Source: a virus. From it: a stretch of DNA of 46,403 nt. The notes below the pieces were generated by a model. The model searched no databases. It was not told where the DNA came from and saw only the letters and a list, made by a program, of their open reading frames with translations. This document shows, one piece after another, positions 36,301-43,189 of this stretch; the stretch's first letter is position 1; each line of letters begins with the position of its first letter. Location of the stretch: positions 1 to 46,403 of the IMG/VR virus record IMGVR_UViG_3300007542_000041; one strand, 5' to 3'. The position numbers and the translations under genes are program-made.

Positions 36301-39300
36301 TCGAAATAGTACTGAATTTTCAGCAGTTAGTGGACTTGATGCATCACGCACAGTAACCACTCGTTATTACTTCTGGGTTAAAAACAGATCAATAACAAAC
36401 AAAGCTGCGAACAAAACATTAAGCGCACGTGCAATTGCTAGCTATATTGAAAATCCACAAGCATCCGGAATACCATATGCAGCATTGATTCGCAAGAATG
36501 TTGTTGCGTTATATAATTCCGATGAGTACATTGCAGACAATTATGATAGCATCTTGCATATTGAATATAATCGTACATTAACAGATAATAATGTTTTTGT
36601 TGAGTATGATTTAATTCGCGAAAATTACTCCAATGATTTCTTACCAGATTTGCTATATCGCAAATTGCAAGATAGCTTATGCGGGGTAGACACACTTGGA
36701 AATAAAGTTCCTGATTTTAATTTAAGTCCAACGGACAAATACGGTGTTGAATTCCGTCCTCGCAAGAGTTTATTCCGTAATAACTTTGCGGCCCTCAAAA
36801 CGTATATTGACAAATCAAATTTATTAATTAAAGATCACCCATTTAGCGAATTAAGAACATTTAGCCTTCTGACAGCACAAGAATCAATTCCAACAGCATC
36901 TTCAGGAGCATGGAATGCGACTGTTGCAGATTTGGTTGAGTTAGGGTATCAAAATTTAGCAGTTGCAGGAGTGGGTTATCGTTACCTAGTCGAGGTTGAT
37001 GAAAACAACAATGGGCTGTGGACAATTTATGAAGTTAACAATAGCTTAGGTTTAGATCTAGTCAGAGTACAAAGCTATGATACCAACAGATATTGGGAAT
37101 ATACAAACTGGTACGCCACAAATTATGATAACCTAACGAAACCGTCCAAGATTGTTAACACGTATAGTGAATTATTGACTAACTTTCCTGATGAAGGAAC
37201 AGTTATAAAAGTTAATACCAACAGTAACGGCAAATGGGAATTATATGCATATTTGAGTGGATCTTGGGTCCGTGTTGGATTACAAGATGGCACAATTCAA
37301 TTTAAGAATTCTTTATACGATTACACTATTGATCGATATGGGTTTGACAGTGAAGTTTATGATGCACAATATTTTGATCAAGAACCAGTTCTTGAATTGC
37401 GTAATATTATTCGTTCAATCAATGAAGAATTCTTAACGGGTGACTTCTTAGACCATCGCAATCAATTGTTAATTAGTGTGTTTAATTACATTCTGGCTGA
37501 ACAAGGTCGTGTTGATTGGCTGTACAAAACTTCACTAATCGATGTAAACCACAAGGTTAGAAATCTTGAAGAATATGCAATATATCGTAAGGATAATCAA
37601 GATTTTGTACTTGATTATATCAACGAATCAAAACCATATCACGTAAAAATTAAAGAATTCCTATTACGTTACGAAGGCATTGACACGATCGATGGTACTG
37701 TTATGGACTTTGATGTTCCAGCCGCTTATGATACCACATATAGTAAATTTGTAAGCCCGGTACTCGACGACGGTATTGCAATATTAGAAACAGACATCAG
37801 CAACAGAAAAACTGAGGATACTGTTTGGAGTACAGTTCCTTGGAACCAATGGTACGACAACAGATTATTAATAATTGATAATATTGTGGTAACCAATGGC
37901 GGATCAGGATATACTGTTGCTCCGCAAGTTGAGATCGTTGGAGATTCTGAAATTTTAACAACTGCGGTTGCTATTATTAACGAAGATGGCGAGGTATCTG
38001 CTGTTAATATCGTTGGTAGTAGTTATGGGGAATACAGAACAACACCAACAATCACTATCACAGGCGGAAATGGTACAGGCGCAACTGCGACTGCATATAT
38101 GAAACCTTCTGTTGTGCGTTCATTAAACACCACAATCAAATACGACAGATATGAATACACATCACAAATTGTTAATTGGGAAGCAAATACAGTTTATGAT
38201 GAAAACCAATTAGTTAGATTTAATGATCGTGTATACAGGGCAATCAATGCAGATGGATCTACAGCAAGTGATTCCACATTTGATCCGGCCGAATATCAAA
38301 TTGTGGCTGCTGATACACTTTCGGGCATTGATCGTACAACAGGATTTTATGTTTCTGATGTGAACAATCCGGGCCTAGATTTAGCGTTGTTGATCGATGG
38401 ATTAGACTATCCAGGGGTACAATTAATGGGCCCAGGATTCGGCGCAAATACTGGATTTGATGTTGGCAATTATGATATCAACTTATTTGATAATTTGGAT
38501 TATGGACCAGAAGGATTACCAACATACAGTGAAAGCATTCTTGATAACGAAATATTTACATCGTTTACCGGGTCGTATGTGGGCGTTGATTTATCTGGCA
38601 TTGACGCAGTACAATCATTAGCGACCGCAACTGTTAATACTAGCACTACTGAAATTTCTGAAATCACAATCACAGAAATAGGCAAAGGTTATTCGGCAGA
38701 TGTACCACCAAGTGTAACTATTAGCGCACCTCGCGACAATATCACAGCAACAGCACTTGCAACTATTGATTTTGCCACACTAACAGTAGATGATATTGCG
38801 GTTACAAGCAGTGGATTCGGATATATTACGACTCCGACTGTGACCATCACGGCTCAACCAAATTCGCCAGGTGAAACGGCCACAGGATACGCATTAATAT
38901 CAGCCGGCAGCGTAACCGGAGTAACGTTATCAAATAATGGATCCGGATACACAGGTCCACCGACAGTTACATTCTCAGATCCGCCAAGCATTGTAACATC
39001 ACGTGCAAGAGCGTCAGTAACTACACTGAGTAGCACTGGTGGGGTAACAGCAACTACAATTACGAACGGAGGAAACAGTTATACAAGTGCTCCAGCAGTA
39101 ACCGTTACTCCTCCGCCTGCAAGTGTAACAGCAACCGCAACCGCTGCGATTGCCGGATATGAATTAAGCACAGTTACTTTAGATGTGGCTGGTAATTATT
39201 ATAGTTCAGCCCCGACTGTAACAGTAGCGGCACCAACTGCAATTGCTGCTCAAGCAACAGCATCAGCAACAATTGGGGGCAATCAGGTACAAAGTATCAG

Positions 39301-42300
39301 TGTAGATCAACCGGGTTATATGTATCAAACTGCACCATCAGTAACTATTACCCCGGCATCGCCAACGGCTGGTACCAATGCTGCGGCAACAGTAGCATTA
39401 GATACAACTACAGTTGGTTTTGATGGGGTAGATGGTGACGGTGACGGATTTGATGCTGTTGCTTTTGATACTGAAGGCGGAATTGGAACGTTTACTATTC
39501 TTGTTGAAGGTGATGGGTATACATCTGCTCCTGTAGTTACCATTAGTGCCCCAGACATTAGTGGAGGCACACAAGCAACGGCATCTGCAACAGTAAGCGG
39601 CGAAACTGCACCGTTATATGCTGGACAAGGAAGGGTTACAAGTATTACAGTTACTGAACCTGGTTCAGGATATACAACTGCGCCTACAGTAAGCATTGCT
39701 GCTCCAGATTCAAATATTAATCATGGTACTGGTGCAACCGCTACTGCAACATTAGATGATACCGCGGTTATTAGTATTGCTGTTAGTAATGGTGGTAGTT
39801 ATTATGATATTGCTCCAACAATCTCTATTGATCCTCCAACAACTGTTACCACAGCAACAGTTGATTCGATCGTAAGTGGCGGTGTTGTTACAGGATTTAC
39901 AATCACAGATAACGGTTGGGGGTATTTAGAAACTCCAAGTATCACTATTGCAGCACCAGATGTCACACCGGTAACAGCCGCATTTACAGCAAACTTAACT
40001 GGCGACGCAGTAACATCATTGACAATTGACACAGCAGGTGCTGGTTATTTAACAGTACCAACACTAACAATTGCAGTAGATCCAAGCGTATCTAATGATA
40101 TTGCCACAGGCACAGCGGTAATGACAAACGGTAATGTGTATAGTGTTACAATCACAAATGCAGGGGCAAATTATGCAACCGCACCGAGTGTAACATTTAG
40201 TGATCCAACGGGTACGGCGAGTCATGGAACCGGAGCAACTGCGACTGCGATTGTTGTTAATGAACAAGTCACTGGTATCACAATCACTAATCCAGGCACC
40301 GGATATGATCTAGCACCAACCATTACTATTAGTGCGCCCACCCGCACGACACAACCTGCAACCGGTGTTCCTGTTATTGTTGGTGGATCCGTTATTGGCA
40401 TCACTATTACTGATCCAGGTTTTGGATACTTACGAACTCCAACTGTTACAATTGGTCCACCAAGTGATATTGATCCTGATGCTGATATTGTTGGTGGTGA
40501 ATTCATTGATGTATATAATTCACATGCACCAGAAGAATTAATTCCTGGAGCAATTTTTGACACACTTGACTTAAAAGTCCATACACTTCCAGGTTATGAT
40601 TACCTTGGTAACGGTCACGGATTCGAAGTTAAGAGCATAGTTTATGCTAATCCGGGTGCAGGAAATATAGTAGCCTGGGGTGGTCTTGATGCAAGATGTG
40701 CACCAACGTCTGCGTTGGAAAATCGTAATCTGGTACAGCACCCAGCAGAATTAATCGTATATAATGCAACGACCGGAACAAGATTGTACGAAGGTATTAA
40801 TTATACAGTCAACTGGGCAGACAAAACTGTGCAGTTAAATAGTGGGTTGGGTATTCTTGATGAAGTTAAGATTTTTGTGTATGGGATCGGCGGCGGAAAT
40901 CAATTATATCGCAATTCTTACTTGGGCGGTGAAATTGTAGGCAATACTCTGGTGCTTCCAATTAACTATGATAGTATCGAAAGTGTGCTGGTTTTGGTTG
41001 ATGGTGATGAAATCTTGTCCTACAGTTATGCAGAAGGTTCTTTTGTCAGCCAAACTATAATTGAATTTGACAATGCATACACAGACAGCAACTATATTAA
41101 CATCACAGTATTTGGTGCTAATCCTGCAGAAGACGGATCAACTATAACTGATCTGGAATACAGTTATCCAGAAACTGAAATTTTCACTTGTGATGGATCA
41201 ACAAATACGTTTACATTGAGCATTGACGTTGATAATAAGAATCGAGAAAATTTAATTGTTGAGTTAAATGGCCGCAGATTGCAGCCACCAACAGCTAAAC
41301 GTCATGTTGGTGACGGCTCTAGTATTACAACATACGAATTACCAGATGGCATGTCTACTGGTATCGATATGAGCGAAGTAGATGACGATGAAGTTGTGGT
41401 ATACGTTAATCAAGTTAGACAAGTGAGCGGAATTGATTATCAATTAGATCCAGCAGACGGAAGTAGTTATCGTACTATTAGTTTCTTAGCAGAAGTTCCG
41501 GGCCCGTATGATATAATTGACATTTATGTTACCAAGACTGAAGGCGAAATTATTGATGGTATTCAACAAGGCACACACGCTGGATATGAATTGGGCGGTG
41601 ATAGTTCAGAAACACTGGTGATTGCGACTGGATATGGAATTGATTTAAACGCTGGAGACACGCTTGCTGTAACTGCCTGGAGAGATGTGAGAGAACAAGA
41701 TGTGTTCACACAGATTTTCAAAGGTCCAGTTACGGTTCTAGAAGCGACTCGAGAATTATTCGATACATATGGGTTTGACATGGATTTATTTGATAGATCT
41801 ACCGGTGCCTATGCAACAATTAACGTGTTTGACTTAGAAACTGTAGTTGAGAATACTGATAGAATGTGGGTGACATTAAATGGACGTAGACTGCTTCCAG
41901 GATCAGATTATAGTGTTACAAATGAAGGAACCACATTAGTTATTGCTGGCGGTTCAATAAGCGACACTGATGTAATTGCGATCACAACGTTTACCGACAG
42001 CGTTGTCCCAGATGCAGTAGGATTCCGCATATTCAAGGATATGCGTGATAATGTAGCAGTTTATAGAAATAATACCGGTAGTCAGACATTCTTAACACGT
42101 ACACTAAAATGGACAGATGATGTTATCTATGTCGATGATGCAAGTAAATTGGGTACACCTAATCTAGATGCTGCTATTTTTGGTATTTTGGAAATAAATG
42201 GTGAACGAATTACGTATCGCGATGTTGACTTAGACAACAATACAGTAAGCGGATTACGCAGAGGAACAGCCGGAACAGGTATGCATCGAGAGCATTCAGC

Positions 42301-42451
42301 AGGATCTGTAGTAACTGATCTAAGTCGCGGACAGTTATTGCAAACACCGTACAATGAGATCTGGTACGCTCAAGGTGCAACAACCGCAAGTGATGGAATT
42401 GCATTGCAACAGCAAACAACCATTGCGGCTAAATTCCTGAAAGGCCTATGA
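27308..42451 (+). CDS. Giant 5047-aa baseplate/fibre structural protein (gp7 position)
   Basis: A single open frame of 15.1 kb. The N-terminus (VDFLPEIFRTDVNREFLSAT, LDQLTQQPK, RTQGYIGRRFGPG, DPLIDFDKFINYGQYYWLPE) matches the large proteins that follow gp6 in marine T4-like phages, the place of T4 gp7 (1032 aa). Scattered beta modules of the form V-V-(Y/L)-V-N/D-G...Y...I-x-F...D-x-I-x-(I/V) recur throughout. Residues about 1754-1798 and 3623-3668 resemble small aromatic carbohydrate-binding modules. Residues about 2150-2860 contain five FG-GAP-like propeller blades. Residues about 3525-4390 hold at least 16 Gly-Tyr/Pro repeats. The C-terminus (ILEINGERITYRDVDLDN, then VSGLRRGTAGT) is a common phage fibre motif. 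It may combine several T4 proteins (7, 8, 10 and others) whose genes are not seen here. Only three bases separate it from gp6. Confidence 0.85.
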   Translation: MARIRSVDFLPEIFRTDVNREFLSATLDQLTQQPKLKRTQGYIGRRFGPGVTSGNGYLLESSTIRSNYQLEPGVVFTDDDNKVTDAITYPGIIDSLAVKGANVTRHDRLFSSETYSWDPLIDFDKFINYGQYYWLPEGPDAVDVRATTIAVVDDFDVTTVDGSYNLSDIAGDNPTLTLVRGGTYTFNVNQESSFWIQSEAGVDGTLNYSPNISSRSVLGVVNNGEDVGAVIFNVPNADAQQFYYDLTDRSDVDLATMAKFNSIDRQLVENVTIDGISDLEGRTLVFLNTQEGDSEDLGWVREAMFDPISPEFGIETTIDSRGDRYSLYRIQYVRPDGSTDDGAFINLVKIDDITSIQEKFTIRYGATYSNRTFFKNSSGFFEEVPLLTAANDVLYYQDGTTANKFGVIKLVDQEGSEQLYVDDDIIGKTEYTSPNGVIFTNGLRVKFQGTTDPSTYSGNEYYVDGVGSSIVLVPVTDLVTPDLYVNNVSGENNAPQDLDYLTINRSSSDLNPWTRSNRWFHIDVINATAEYNNTVVSLDNAYRAKRPIIEFNAGTRLYNFGTESTAPINVIDFTETDALSNVHGSSGYSVDGYTLTNGSRVIFAADTDPEVKNKIYTVQIVDPDDDSTAYGEIINLYPADDAQILADQVVFCSSGNTQIGKHFTFDGSGWSASQEKTSVNQAPLFDIFDSNGYSYGDTSVYPSTTFTGSKLFSYKPGSSSTVDTVLGFSLSYLNIDNIGDIVFDNNQYTDSFVYVIDSASVNGETKNGFARKYTTRTAYTNEIGWTPSAERNWSRQVFTYEYNGSPLSLDVLPRTDLSIPAIKIYVNNKFVNPTSYNTNIYNNQTFVVFNDNTVSVGDLIQVKIISESASTVAYYEVPSNLESNIFNENPATFTLGTVRNHFNRLVENIDGFIGEINGANNLRDKGNVPAYGDVIVQHSAPVAPAAFFLRKSEYDFFNALDYNAKQYEKFKNQILNWIEQNDTYGLTTHQILDAALAAINHGKSSNSAYYWSDMLPFGGDYTEIEYTVSVISTENYSINNVYDFSNANSFGLLVYHNDTILLKDTDYTVATDGPRITLLITPSIGDTITIREYASTYGSYVPETPTKLGLFPRFDPEIYEDDTYVTPRNVIQGHDGSITIAFGDVRDDVLLEFERRIYNNLKSLDSGDVPLTVSDVIPGKFRETDYTDTEITEILSESLLNWVGWHKLDYKTQSYDATNEFTWNYSTATSRLDGSLLKGGWRGIYKHYYDTDRPHTHPWEMLGITDEPTWWEDRYGPAPWTSGNLVMWEDLEAGFINEPGNQRYDSRFVRPGLTTIIPVDSEGNLQHPMETLVANFNQTDLRKSWIAGDIGPVESAWRRSSNWPFAVQKLLALTKPAEYFSLMIDCDRYKYSDSVLQYVYDRRQRLDTRTVEIFDEANPKHSYINWIVEHNRNIGIETSVALGNYLSNIDVRLCYRVAGFTDKKYLKVFTDKSSPDSSNTSLLIPDESYSVLLYKNQPFGDLQYSGVMVQKTDGGYAVYGNSQTEAYFRILQSNTGGDYETINFGSNRYRLPRSFTNRVVRVPYGYTFTNINSVIDFLASYGEFLKSSGLVFEDIENNYTLDWGQMSNEFLYWANQSWGTGSLINLNPAANQLQYQRARAVVDDLGNLAINEQPLDQNRQPLLKKDYAITRLDNNFKITSLAADKGISYLRIRATAYEHLLVFDNVSIFNDLMYQPVTGLRQQRLRIDGYKTFEWTGQLDAQGFILNQDNVATWNANQNYNKGDIVKYKNAYWTAAIKIQPSEEFDFDEWTKVDYDSFSKGLLPNISNKSDQMRNYYNNSVANLESDADLLGLGLTGFRTRDYLESLNLDDISQVQVYGNLIRQKGTPANAKLFQGVEFDKEQAEYDIYENWAIKRATYGANDNKRFVEVALDNESLRSNPSTIEIGLLDAESDADQFIFVNDIYKQSIKNTTTNILPELTESLTDIGLPTAGFVNSDDVDITLFDLSDLTSINTQLEDVRDGTNIWVARSNVYDWNVYRCDSISPDVTTVIDNLNGTLTLIFNEPTGLAANDIIIIKQFNETINGAHRIRKINDATSVIINGNISGNESTLTGLGIAFKLVTARLDQASDAADSEFNTRLFEGDKIWVNSDVNGKWKVYEKKVPFSLSQSQTPTGASSDIGFGTSVAQGLNGTGCIVGAPGHLGGNGGLYCYNKTNSGYTFSNVLKDVKDIAYLGNSVSMASDWFIAGAKQTENNQGIAVVIHKDPALNLFQEYQVLTLPDADIGTEGALFGYDVVISEDEKWIYISAAGIGKVYAYNRNDYQDQTASFITNGNTASYDITNYIEVDNKTQITVTLNGETLTASEYNLTSNILTINDVPAAGLVVEVSRKKLVSAIGDGSTTTFAEVTELYTAIDEEAVQVYVDGVLQRPYYDYSFNIDSTVAIDFATAPAEDASIVFRAQDYYRYTDTISGSVSEGFGQTVGTTSDGQQLVVGAPTATNGALLNSGKVYVYERTVERFVVTNASVKTYETYRSVSDTNSVHLNNVHQLNSINNVGTQTYTINETLNTVTFSNGVTLHVGDEIDIDINTFQLVQTLSLTNNNQGAHFGEAQTICRTDCSIYVSAPRDNWALPEAGSVTRYLNRSRVFGTITGTVSNPTISVGDSIRIDNKDVFFTNTTVEQVAQDINAAIIPNVQANVNSDGQLVISVVNQDEAPILSKLTVMPGVGTAFDDLGLVPFENVQTIVSPAPNEYDHFGSSIHVDYSSTNLVVGANRAIARIPTTFNKNLTETVYDSDTTRFVDPIIEGGTAYTFDLLPSSNYQTPGKFVFGQQIYDSDINELDQFGTAVNFTDNLLVVTSPGYDATVENIGRLVVFENPTRVQAWQEIQSEPTVVDSRLTNYLYIYNKDTDLVSVYLDFIDPINGKLLGPVKQNLDYIGAVNPAVYNAGRAGSGIYWAQDHVGNLWWDTTQVRYLNYNQEDIVYSSKNWGQLFPGSSVDVYEWIESSVPPNQYTGTGTVRNSTEFSAVSGLDASRTVTTRYYFWVKNRSITNKAANKTLSARAIASYIENPQASGIPYAALIRKNVVALYNSDEYIADNYDSILHIEYNRTLTDNNVFVEYDLIRENYSNDFLPDLLYRKLQDSLCGVDTLGNKVPDFNLSPTDKYGVEFRPRKSLFRNNFAALKTYIDKSNLLIKDHPFSELRTFSLLTAQESIPTASSGAWNATVADLVELGYQNLAVAGVGYRYLVEVDENNNGLWTIYEVNNSLGLDLVRVQSYDTNRYWEYTNWYATNYDNLTKPSKIVNTYSELLTNFPDEGTVIKVNTNSNGKWELYAYLSGSWVRVGLQDGTIQFKNSLYDYTIDRYGFDSEVYDAQYFDQEPVLELRNIIRSINEEFLTGDFLDHRNQLLISVFNYILAEQGRVDWLYKTSLIDVNHKVRNLEEYAIYRKDNQDFVLDYINESKPYHVKIKEFLLRYEGIDTIDGTVMDFDVPAAYDTTYSKFVSPVLDDGIAILETDISNRKTEDTVWSTVPWNQWYDNRLLIIDNIVVTNGGSGYTVAPQVEIVGDSEILTTAVAIINEDGEVSAVNIVGSSYGEYRTTPTITITGGNGTGATATAYMKPSVVRSLNTTIKYDRYEYTSQIVNWEANTVYDENQLVRFNDRVYRAINADGSTASDSTFDPAEYQIVAADTLSGIDRTTGFYVSDVNNPGLDLALLIDGLDYPGVQLMGPGFGANTGFDVGNYDINLFDNLDYGPEGLPTYSESILDNEIFTSFTGSYVGVDLSGIDAVQSLATATVNTSTTEISEITITEIGKGYSADVPPSVTISAPRDNITATALATIDFATLTVDDIAVTSSGFGYITTPTVTITAQPNSPGETATGYALISAGSVTGVTLSNNGSGYTGPPTVTFSDPPSIVTSRARASVTTLSSTGGVTATTITNGGNSYTSAPAVTVTPPPASVTATATAAIAGYELSTVTLDVAGNYYSSAPTVTVAAPTAIAAQATASATIGGNQVQSISVDQPGYMYQTAPSVTITPASPTAGTNAAATVALDTTTVGFDGVDGDGDGFDAVAFDTEGGIGTFTILVEGDGYTSAPVVTISAPDISGGTQATASATVSGETAPLYAGQGRVTSITVTEPGSGYTTAPTVSIAAPDSNINHGTGATATATLDDTAVISIAVSNGGSYYDIAPTISIDPPTTVTTATVDSIVSGGVVTGFTITDNGWGYLETPSITIAAPDVTPVTAAFTANLTGDAVTSLTIDTAGAGYLTVPTLTIAVDPSVSNDIATGTAVMTNGNVYSVTITNAGANYATAPSVTFSDPTGTASHGTGATATAIVVNEQVTGITITNPGTGYDLAPTITISAPTRTTQPATGVPVIVGGSVIGITITDPGFGYLRTPTVTIGPPSDIDPDADIVGGEFIDVYNSHAPEELIPGAIFDTLDLKVHTLPGYDYLGNGHGFEVKSIVYANPGAGNIVAWGGLDARCAPTSALENRNLVQHPAELIVYNATTGTRLYEGINYTVNWADKTVQLNSGLGILDEVKIFVYGIGGGNQLYRNSYLGGEIVGNTLVLPINYDSIESVLVLVDGDEILSYSYAEGSFVSQTIIEFDNAYTDSNYINITVFGANPAEDGSTITDLEYSYPETEIFTCDGSTNTFTLSIDVDNKNRENLIVELNGRRLQPPTAKRHVGDGSSITTYELPDGMSTGIDMSEVDDDEVVVYVNQVRQVSGIDYQLDPADGSSYRTISFLAEVPGPYDIIDIYVTKTEGEIIDGIQQGTHAGYELGGDSSETLVIATGYGIDLNAGDTLAVTAWRDVREQDVFTQIFKGPVTVLEATRELFDTYGFDMDLFDRSTGAYATINVFDLETVVENTDRMWVTLNGRRLLPGSDYSVTNEGTTLVIAGGSISDTDVIAITTFTDSVVPDAVGFRIFKDMRDNVAVYRNNTGSQTFLTRTLKWTDDVIYVDDASKLGTPNLDAAIFGILEINGERITYRDVDLDNNTVSGLRRGTAGTGMHREHSAGSVVTDLSRGQLLQTPYNEIWYAQGATTASDGIALQQQTTIAAKFLKGL
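33750..35890 (+). other. FG-GAP/integrin-like beta-propeller region inside the giant protein
   Basis: Five blade-like segments can be read: IGFGTSVAQG with IVGAPGHLGG; ALFGYDVVISEDEKWIYIS; GFGQTVGTTSDGQQLVVGAP; HFGEAQTICRTDCSIYVSAP; and HFGSSIHVDYSSTNLVVGAN, with a further FGTAVNFTDNLLVVTSPGYD segment. Each starts with FG and ends in a (V/I)(V/S)(G/A)AP-type strand, the FG-GAP pattern of integrin-alpha propellers. Other domains are inserted between the blades. Such propellers usually bind proteins or sugars. Confidence 0.6.
37880..40470 (+). repeat. Tandem protein repeats (G-x-G-Y...(A/T)P-x-(V/I)-T-(I/V)) in the giant protein
   Basis: At least 16 diverged repeats of about 40-80 residues share the core GSGYTTAPTVSIAAPD or ITNPGTGYDLAPTITISAPT. 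The repeats are in frame and differ at DNA level, so they are old or under diversifying change rather than fresh duplications. Each probably forms a small beta-sandwich or one unit of a rod, giving a fibre-like stalk of about 865 residues. Confidence 0.85.
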
Positions 42452-42460
42452 AACCGGTTG

Positions 42461-42468
42461 CATAAATA
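42461..42468 (+). promoter_or_regulatory. Late promoter for the 219-aa structural gene
   Basis: CATAAATA (in GCATAAATAAT) is a 7 of 8 match to the late consensus. The start point would fall near 42474, one base before the first ATG at 42475. Confidence 0.65.
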
Positions 42469-42474
42469 ATAAAA

Positions 42475-43134
42475 ATGCAAAAAACAAACGCACAACAAGA
42501 AAAGAAAATGGATAGCAAAGAGACAAAACCTAACGAATCAGGAACGGTAACTATTCAAGGACACATTAAGATTTTTGATCCTAATACCAACGAAGTGTTT
42601 ATTGACAAGCGTAACGCTATTCATTATGAAAACATGAGTGAAGCGTTAGCACAAAGTCTTGCTAACAAAAACTTAGGATACATTTATCAAATGAGTTTTG
42701 GAAACGGCGGCACTAGTGTTGATCCAACTGGAGTCATCACTTACTTGCCAGCCAACACAACCGGACAAAATGCAGATCTATATAACGAGACTTATAGCAA
42801 GGTGGTTGACGATAACTCATCAACAAACACAGATACCAGTCGCAATAACTTAACTGTACTGCACACATCAGGACGTGTATATACAGATATTCTTGTAAGT
42901 TGTTTGCTAGATTATGGCGAACCAAGTGGTCAACAGGCGTTTGATAATAGCACCAACCTAGATGGCGAGTTTGTATTTGATGAATTAGGATTAAAATCGT
43001 GGAATGGTTCAGCAAGTGATTTGAAATTAATCACTCATGTTATCTTCCACCCTGTTCAAAAATCATTGAACAGACAGATACAAATTGATTATACAGTTCG
43101 TATCCAGACATTAACGAATTTAAGCGCAACATAA
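42475..43134 (+). CDS. Conserved marine-phage structural protein
   Basis: A 219-aa protein; a second in-frame ATG at 42508 would give 208 aa, and neither start has a Shine-Dalgarno sequence. After a charged 22-residue head come GTVTIQGHIKIFDPNTNEVF, then KRNAIHYENMSEALAQSLAN, YIYQMSFGNGGTSVDPTGVI, YNETYSKVVDDNSS, VSCLLDYGEPSGQQAF and FVFDELGLKSW. I recall this pattern from marine T4-like virion proteins located after the large post-gp6 proteins. It is beta-rich, with no enzyme motif. By position it could take the place of T4 gp8 or gp10 at the baseplate rim, but I see no direct resemblance. A late promoter lies immediately upstream. Confidence 0.75.
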   Translation: MQKTNAQQEKKMDSKETKPNESGTVTIQGHIKIFDPNTNEVFIDKRNAIHYENMSEALAQSLANKNLGYIYQMSFGNGGTSVDPTGVITYLPANTTGQNADLYNETYSKVVDDNSSTNTDTSRNNLTVLHTSGRVYTDILVSCLLDYGEPSGQQAFDNSTNLDGEFVFDELGLKSWNGSASDLKLITHVIFHPVQKSLNRQIQIDYTVRIQTLTNLSAT

Positions 43135-43154
43135 TATGCGTAGATTGAATAATT

Positions 43155-43162
43155 GATAAATA
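43155..43162 (+). promoter_or_regulatory. Late promoter for the tail fibre gene
   Basis: GATAAATA matches the late consensus at 7 of 8 positions. The start point near 43168 leaves a 22-base leader with GGAG ten bases before the ATG at 43190. Confidence 0.6.
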
Positions 43163-43189
43163 AGTTTAAAGAATTGGAGTTAGTCAAAA

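Noticed and set aside
37880-40470. CRISPR-like or DNA-level tandem array
   Set aside because: The periodicity is at protein level. DNA copies are diverged and in frame within one gene, with no identical repeat and spacer pattern.
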